A stretch of 12,943 bases of DNA, taken from NCBI GenBank assembly GCA_015501055.1, contig JADNYV010000914.1:1-12943 (forward strand), in the 5' to 3' direction. Below, in pieces: positions 7,987 through 12,943 of this stretch. Every line of letters starts with the position of its first letter. Within the stretch, counting starts at the first letter, position 1. Both the position numbers and the translations under genes were made by a program. This DNA is from Mucidula mucida. Taxonomy: Eukaryota; Basidiomycota; Agaricomycetes; Agaricales; Physalacriaceae. The notes beneath the pieces were generated by a model. It saw only the letters and a list, made by a program, of their open reading frames with translations, did no database searches and was not told the DNA's origin.

Positions 7987-8028
7987 TAGTTGTTCGCTTC
8001 ATTGTAGCCTGGACTAAGACCATATTGA

Positions 8029-8915
8029 CATGATTAAGGCACTTCCCCGGCCTTTGGCTGGAATGGTATCAATACTGATGCAGAGTTCTACGCATTGCTT
8101 ATCAGTTAAGCGACTCCTCCTCTAACTTCGTCTCGCCTGCTGAATCAATGCCCTAATAGACTCGACTGCAAGCGGACGTAATATCAGTGCCGACACCGCA
8201 ACTAAGGTGCTCGAGGTTTACCTAAGTGACCCCAGTCTGGGCTCGCCGTACGGAACTGGAGATGGAGGCGTGAACTTAACCGTGCACGGACTCCAGTACA
8301 AACGGTCTGCGAGTTTTGCGGGAGACATAATTATGATCGCACCTAGGAGGCAGCTATGCGAAGTAATGACCCAGTTATCGCTAACTGCCTTTTCTTTTCG
8401 GGTAAGCCATCTCGAGCTAAGGAGTGCGAGTGCCTAATCCGGCTGGAACAGTTCAATGCTCAACCGGAGCGACTCCCGACTACGATAACTGGTGACATAT
8501 TGACTTCCGTGACCCATTTTGAAGAGGTAAGGGTTCGCGTCCAAGTGGCGTATCCATGCTAAAGCTTGTCAGGATACCATTTGTCTTTGGAAACCCCACA
8601 GACCTCTCTGATCCGTATGAGATCTTCATAGGCACTGATCCTACCGTGTTGGCGGTTTCGAGAGCCATGGTCAGAGCATGGATATCGTTTACACGACAGG
8701 TGCGTTCCGTTCAATCTTCCTTTACTTCTTGAATTTACGATACCGTGTAGCTCGACCCAAATCACGCTTCGAACGACCTTCCATATTGGCCTTCGTATGG
8801 GGAGAGCGCTGCGAATATGGTGTTCGATGCTGGTGGTTCATTCGTTGAGCCAGATGACTTTAGAAAGGACGGAATCGCGTTGATCAATGCGCGACCTGGA
8901 GATTTCATTCGGTAG
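8029..8915 (+). pseudogene. C-terminal half of a type-B carboxylesterase/lipase, spliced and damaged
   Basis: Four exons are readable, all in phase 0: 8029-8401, 8452-8526, 8565-8699 and 8751-8915. Introns are 8402-8451 (GTAAGC...ACAG), 8527-8564 (only 38 bases) and 8700-8750 (GTGCGT...TAG). Exon 1 starts at HD-stop-GT; in this family the motif is DEGT or DEGS, and its Glu is the acidic member of the catalytic triad, so the TAA at 8035-8037 hits the catalytic Glu codon. GWNGINTDAEF follows, then two one-base shifts (near 8103 and 8151). From ISADTATKVLEVY on, the frame is clean: YKRSASFAGD, the catalytic His region SVTHFEE, IPFVFGNP, SRAMVRAWISFT, LDPN, LPYWPSYG and DFRKDGIALI, ending in TAG. 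All belong to the known C-terminal fold. The central roughly 300 codons are missing, as judged from family length. Confidence 0.85.
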
Positions 8916-9264
8916 TCGACTACTTAGCGTCCAGTCGCTGACCAGGTATTAGGTATATTGTTCGTCGTATTCTCCTTGAATTTTGAATATACGTGTTGCG
9001 TGATACAATTACATTAGTTTCTCGCTGGACATAAATAAGTATGCCAGTCTACAAACCACAATCCAAAGAAAAAAATGTCTAGATTGAGTAGTGTTTTACA
9101 GGAGGCAACCCATCCTCGGTGTACCACTGGCCAGTGGGATATTTGTCCGTTAATTGCAAGCGCCTCCATTGCTCATTCCCATATTCAGCATCGTCCGTCT
9201 ACTTCTCAAGGCGCCATTCAGCCCAAATACGCCAATCATCCCTCCAGCCTCCAAGACCCAATAA
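8916..9264. other. Spacer between convergent genes
   Basis: It separates the end of the esterase remnant (+) from the end of the F-box gene (-). It is AT-rich around 8950-9075, as expected for 3' ends and polyadenylation signals (for example ATAAATAA near 9032). I see no gene. Confidence 0.5.
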
Positions 9265-10844
9265 TCAATTACACCCTCTATGCGCATGCAAACAAGGCAC
9301 ACGCAACCCATCCTCTCTCAACCGCCTCCACGCCTCAAGCATCAAATCGTTATCACAAAGCACCATTCGCGCGTCTAGCCCCATCACCTGCAGATTCGCA
9401 CACCCCTGCGTTTCGTTGCGCCGCCGGGACAGCGCCAGTGCGACGAGGAGCACAGTCGTGCCGTGGCTCAAGCCAGCGGAAAGACCCTGGAAGCAGATTT
9501 CCTCCAGTTTTGGTAGGACGGGGGCTACGGGCGACTCGGATGATGAATAAGAGAGATTGGCAGTGAGACTCCGGACTAGATCTGGCGGTACGGTGTCGCA
9601 GCGCAGGATGAAGCGTTTGACGTTCGGCGCGGTCTGGAGGAAAGCGAGGAGCGAGTCGCTGGTTTGAACTTGGTCAATGACGATAGTGAGATTGGTGAGC
9701 GTCGTGGGGGCGGGCCGAATTTGCGGGAAGCGGGCAGATGACGGACCGACGTCGAGCGTTAGGCGCTTCAGCGCGGGGAGCTCGAGACAGTCGAAGAGGT
9801 CCGCTGCACGTGGGGCGTCCGCAAACATCAGGTGTGCTTCGAAGACCTGAAGCGTGCGTAGCTTCTTCAATTTCACGACGCGGGGGTTTGAGTGAGGTCT
9901 CAATGACGAATTACAATGCAGAACGGCTTCGCGCAGGTTGGGCATGTGTTGGAGCGCATAGATATTCTCCAGTGCGCCGTCTTGCAAAGACCGGAAATAC
10001 GTGATTTTCTGGCCATGGAACGTAAATTGGAGGAAGGCAAGCTGACCGCCGCGTTTAGTGACTTTAGCTGTGTAGACGCAGAGAACAGTGATGAACACCG
10101 AGCGGTACTCGCTGACACCGCATTCCGCCGCTGAACGACGGTAGCTTTTCTGAGCTCCGGCAGGTAGACTCGGGATTCCATGTCCCGTAAACAGTCATTC
10201 GGCACTTCCAGCCTCAGTGAGGCCCATCTCGGAGAGCTTGGGTACAGAACATCAAGGATATTCCCCTGAGTTTCCAGATGAGAACGGTGAAAGGTAAGAC
10301 ATACATCCAGAGGACGCTCCTTAGACCTCTCTAAACACAATTCGAGCCGATATTGGGATGGGGCCTGCGACAACGAGATGTCAAGGGTGGTCCATATGTG
10401 AGGGATGGATAGGGCCGTGAAGCGCCATTGCCGGCAAACGTGGGAGAGCGTCCAAGGCACATATTTCGTGTTCAACGAATCATCTGGAGCGTCGAAGCCC
10501 CACGACGTGTTTATAAATATTGTTTCCAGGACGTCGTAGGGAAGCCGACGCATTGGGTGCAGGATTAATTTCGCATTTGCGCGGTTTACTTTGGCCTGTT
10601 TCCTCTGTTTCACAAGGAACTCCAGGAGGACTTTCGTCACGGATATCTTCTCGGCAAGCAAACGTGTATAGGTGGAGGATTGGGTTTTCAAGGCTTGGAA
10701 CTGTTCCATTTCAGTATCGGACGGAGCTTCGTTGGATGTCAAGAGGTGTAACATTCGGGGAGAAGGACTGCTTTGCTGGATGTCTGGGAGGAATTCCCAC
10801 AGGACAGTAGGAAATGGACTGGTATTAGTGGGCACATTGATCAT
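9265..10844 (-). pseudogene. F-box domain protein with leucine-rich C-terminal part, one frameshift
   Basis: It reads from 10844 down to 9265. The N-terminus has the motif MLHLLTSNEAPSDTE (residues 31-45), then a helical, probably coiled-coil segment (about 45-92). The F-box follows with LHPMRRLPYDVLETIF at about 95-110 and PWTLSHVCRQWRFTALSIPHIW at about 130-151. This layout is typical of the large F-box families of mushrooms, which bind Skp1 and present substrates to ubiquitin ligases. Further down are leucine-rich stretches, such as HMPNLREAVLHC, LPALKRLTLDV and VLPKLEEICFQG. The reading frame changes near 10036-10037: the upstream frame runs on to a stop at 9900, while the family-like sequence continues in the other frame to 9265. 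One extra C on the coding strand would join them. It is either a recent pseudogene or a sequence error. The substrate is unknown. Confidence 0.85.
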
Positions 10845-11126
10845 CTAACAAGTCCGTTAGTATTTACAAACGTTGAATAAGGCCAACTTGCATTGCCTGA
10901 TTGAAGTGGTCAGTGATGAGAAGGTAGATGGAAGTTAAGAATAGGGATCTTCTGACGGAAGCAATACAGAATCTGCCTGCGCCTGCATCAACCCTGAGCA
11001 CAAAGCATAAAGTGCACGCGTGCGGCGTCAGAACAGATGACAGACACGTCCTGGTTCTCGTTTGCTGTTTGGTGCGCGCCCTCTGGAAAAGGCAAAATTC
11101 ACCCGTCTATCACAATCCTATAATAT
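10845..11126. other. Intergenic region between the F-box gene and tRNA
   Basis: This should contain the F-box promoter on the minus strand. I see no further gene. The plus-strand open frame that crosses it (10928-11338) also runs over the tRNA and has no family-like features. Confidence 0.45.
11094..11097 (-). terminator. Possible RNA polymerase III terminator of the tRNA
   Basis: A TTTT run on the minus strand lies about 30 bases downstream of the tRNA 3' end. It is the first such run and is at the minimum length, so the call is tentative. Confidence 0.35.
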
Positions 11127-11197
11127 TAGCAGCAAGTTGTTTCGATCAAGTGACCTCGGGGTTATGGGCCCCGCGCGCTACCACTGCGCCATGCGCT
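11127..11197 (-). tRNA. Initiator tRNA-Met (CAT), imperfect acceptor and T stems
   Basis: On the minus strand the D arm reads GCGC-AGTGGTA-GCGC, and the anticodon arm CGGGG-CCCATAA-CCCCG is a perfect stem with CAT at 11166-11164. Three marks point to the eukaryotic initiator and not the elongator: the GGGCCCATAACCC-like anticodon arm, the T loop ATCGAAA in place of TTCGANT, and an A1:T72 pair with A73. Two faults are visible. The 5' acceptor strand AGCGCA lacks one base compared with the complement of the 3' strand TGCTGCT. The T stem ACTTG/CAACT has one C-C mismatch. Internal A and B box promoter elements are present in initiator form. No intron is seen. It could be a functional gene, a sequence error or a pseudogene. 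Confidence 0.82.
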
Positions 11198-12016
11198 TAT
11201 CATTTCTATGACCTTCTAGCTATCATGTACTCATCACTGGGAAGTACTGAGCATAACTCTCTAACGAAGTGTGATTCTATGAAGCATGCGCCGTGGAGAT
11301 TGAGAAGACGATGCAATGATTGCGGATTTAGTGTGTGAACTTGCGCAAGCGGCGAAGTAAACACTTCTTGAATAGATACATACCTAACTTACTAGATACC
11401 TCAACGCGATAGAAAAGCAGATTTGAACATCATCGGTGCATCACTACGTTGCAGACAAATAACCTTATTGCAGATGGAAGGCAAAGCTACCCAGGGCGCT
11501 TCAAGTAGTTCGGCGACACAGACTTCAACACAACACCAAAAGTAATTACTTACTTGTCCGTACTACAAAGATAGACTCGAACCAGTCCTTACAATCTCGT
11601 AAACTCGATCACGGAACTACAAAGAGCGCTTGAGGTGCAGGAACACGAAATAAGATCTCCTCCCACCTCGCCACACGACATTTTCGTAACGCCACATTGC
11701 TTCCTTTTGTCTGCAATGTTTTCACCGGCCTGAACTGGTATCGTCATAACATAGTACCCGAGTTGACGGCAGGAAATGTTACTTCAACCATCCTCTTGTG
11801 GGGCATTCTGTAGAGAGTTTACTCAAATGTGTGTTTCGAGTTGGTTTTGAGGAAACTCACCGAACTGCCGGCAGCCGTAGTCATATGAGACTAAATTCCA
11901 ACACAGTCTAAACGTACGTGACCACCACCATACCCACGTCGTATTGATTTCACCTTTCATATTAAGAGACCAATGCAATAAGTATTAAGAGTATACATCG
12001 ACTTTTCGTGAGGGTA
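11198..12016. other. Intergenic region, no gene seen
   Basis: About 820 bases without a convincing reading frame. The only structure I could pick out is a tRNA-like stretch on the minus strand near 11556-11617. The low-coordinate side holds the upstream region of the tRNA, and the other side the 3' end of the minus-strand esterase-like gene. Confidence 0.5.
11556..11617 (-). repeat. Degenerate tRNA-like or SINE-like fragment
   Basis: On the minus strand GGTTCGAGTCT (11583-11573) matches the B box/T loop consensus with one difference. About 35 bases upstream GTTCCGTGATCGAG looks like a tRNA 5' end, and ACGGAC downstream (11561-11556) partly pairs with GTTCCGT. The D arm is shortened and the T stem does not pair, so it is not a working tRNA. 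The 10-base direct repeat ACTACAAAGA occurs at 11562-11571 and 11616-11625, close to both edges. Confidence 0.35.
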
Positions 12017-12943
12017 TCACCGTATCCGTGAGTACACTTCCTGTGTAACGAAATGCCAAATATAATGAGTCCATCCTTCTAGGACGCCAGCGCCCGTCAT
12101 GATATGTAGGCAATCCGAGCTGACGTGCGCATCAGGTCGTAGCCGCGCTGGTCTATCTATAGCCAAATAATGTATGTTCGGATATTGCACCGATGAGACG
12201 ACGCGCTGTCGAAGGATCATAAATATGAGATTCGGTTCGACGCGGGGGAAACTCACCTGGAACACTTCGTTGAACTGCCATATGTTTCCCCAATTGTACC
12301 AGAACCATCTCATGGGCTGAATCTCTGTCCATGGGTCCCTGTGATCGTGGCAATCCTCATGCCCGGGCAAGTAGGCGCGCACCACGACTTGCCGCTGTCC
12401 ATGACGCCCATTGGGAAGTATAAATCCATCCTGAGCGAACAGCCGCCGCTGCACGTCCGTAGCCCACTTGGTCATCGCGATCTCAAAGAACTCGATTACA
12501 CCGGCGATGCCGTAGCCCTCGGATGACTTGCTCTCGTCGCGGTAACCAGAGAAGAGCGTCGTGGTCCAATGTCCACCGGTGCTCGCGACGAGTGTACCAT
12601 AATTGGCTTCTGGGAGAGGCGCAGTGAACAGATCCATGTAGTAGTCCAAATTGAGCGACCATGCTGCTTCTTCGCTGAAGAGTTGGAAGTTTCAGGATCG
12701 TTATAAGCCTTACGATGGAGCTCAATAAGCGCGCTCTGTTCGAGCATGAGGTCGACGCGGCGGAAGGTGACAAGAGGGTGCCTGATATGTTGAATCCACG
12801 GGGGAAGCGGAGAGTTTTAATGAGGGGGGAGTTGGGATTAAGGTAAAGATTTTGAGGCCATGCCCGATCAAAGTACGGATTCTTGACATAGTCCGGAGTA
12901 GCAACGACGTGCGGATACAGGGTGCAAGACAGCGAGAAGAAGT
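12017..12943 (-). CDS. PC-esterase/SGNH-like protein, 3' part, N-terminus outside the window
   Basis: Exons on the minus strand are 12943-12714 (partial), 12663-12257 and 12205-12017. Intron 1 is 12713-12664 (GTAAGG...GCAG, 50 bases). Intron 2 is 12256-12206 (GTGAGT...ACAG, 51 bases, so it stays in frame if retained). Readable motifs are NPYFDRAWPQN, HPLVTFRRVDLM, WSLNLDYYMDLF, STGGHWT, VVVRAYLPGHEDCH and WYNWGNIWQFN. Near the C-terminus comes RPDAHVSSDCLHIMTG with the Asp and His expected for the catalytic D-x-x-H region. This pattern resembles the PC-esterase group (related to Cas1p and plant TBL acetyltransferases), which act on acetylated glycans in the secretory pathway; the GDS nucleophile block would lie upstream of the window. 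The reading frame changes in the G run 12800-12804, where one missing base on the plus strand would explain it. Substrate is not known. Confidence 0.72.

Noticed and set aside
9075..9566. Plus-strand open frames overlapping the 3' end of the F-box gene
   Set aside because: They lie opposite the leucine-rich coding part, which has family-like sequence; the plus-strand products show no recognisable motif.
10928..11338. Plus-strand open frame of 136 codons
   Set aside because: It runs antisense across the initiator tRNA and has no domain features or intron pattern.
12664..12713. A frameshift in the PC-esterase-like gene near WSLNLDYY
   Set aside because: A 50-base GT-AG intron restores the phase exactly, so this frame change is splicing and not damage.
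1..12943. CRISPR array, phage genes, biosynthetic cluster or new defence system
   Set aside because: No regular spacer repeats, no prokaryotic gene style and no co-directed gene set were seen; the content is fungal with mobile elements.

Overview
The window looks like genomic DNA of a basidiomycete fungus, most likely one of the Agaricomycetes. It has short GT-AG introns of about 50 bases, an F-box protein of the type that is expanded in mushrooms, a fungal-type carboxylesterase, a PC-esterase-like protein and a Ty3/Gypsy chromovirus. No bacterial or viral genome signature is present. The organism call is inferred from gene style only.

Layout. Positions 1-5910 are one Ty3/Gypsy LTR retrotransposon, complete except that the window starts inside its 5' LTR. 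It encodes, in order, Gag with a zinc knuckle, an aspartic protease, reverse transcriptase (RT), RNase H, integrase with a GPY/F module, and a C-terminal chromodomain. The visible LTR sequence is identical between the two copies over 160 bases, which points to recent insertion, yet the RT region is broken. Positions 5911-6414 show no gene. Positions 6415-8915 hold the two ends of a type-B carboxylesterase/lipase gene. Its middle, including the nucleophile Ser region, is absent, and a 1,416-bp non-autonomous DNA transposon (6571-7986) sits in the gap. That element has 40-bp perfect inverted repeats, TA target duplications and an interior that may be a captured host gene with an intron.

The right third is ordinary host DNA with damaged genes. 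A minus-strand F-box gene (10844-9265) has one frameshift. A minus-strand initiator tRNA-Met (11197-11127) has an imperfect acceptor stem. A degenerate tRNA-like fragment lies near 11556-11617. The 3' part of a minus-strand PC-esterase/SGNH-like gene (12943-12017) has two introns and one frameshift.

The genes do not form a pathway. The story is one of mobile DNA: a young chromovirus next to an esterase gene wrecked by, or together with, a MITE-like element. Two patterns deserve most attention. First, five separate frameshifts in unrelated genes can each be explained by one missing C on the coding strand. Second, the retrotransposon has no tRNA-type primer binding site but has an LTR/leader complementarity that resembles self-priming. 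I found no clear new defence or biosynthetic system.
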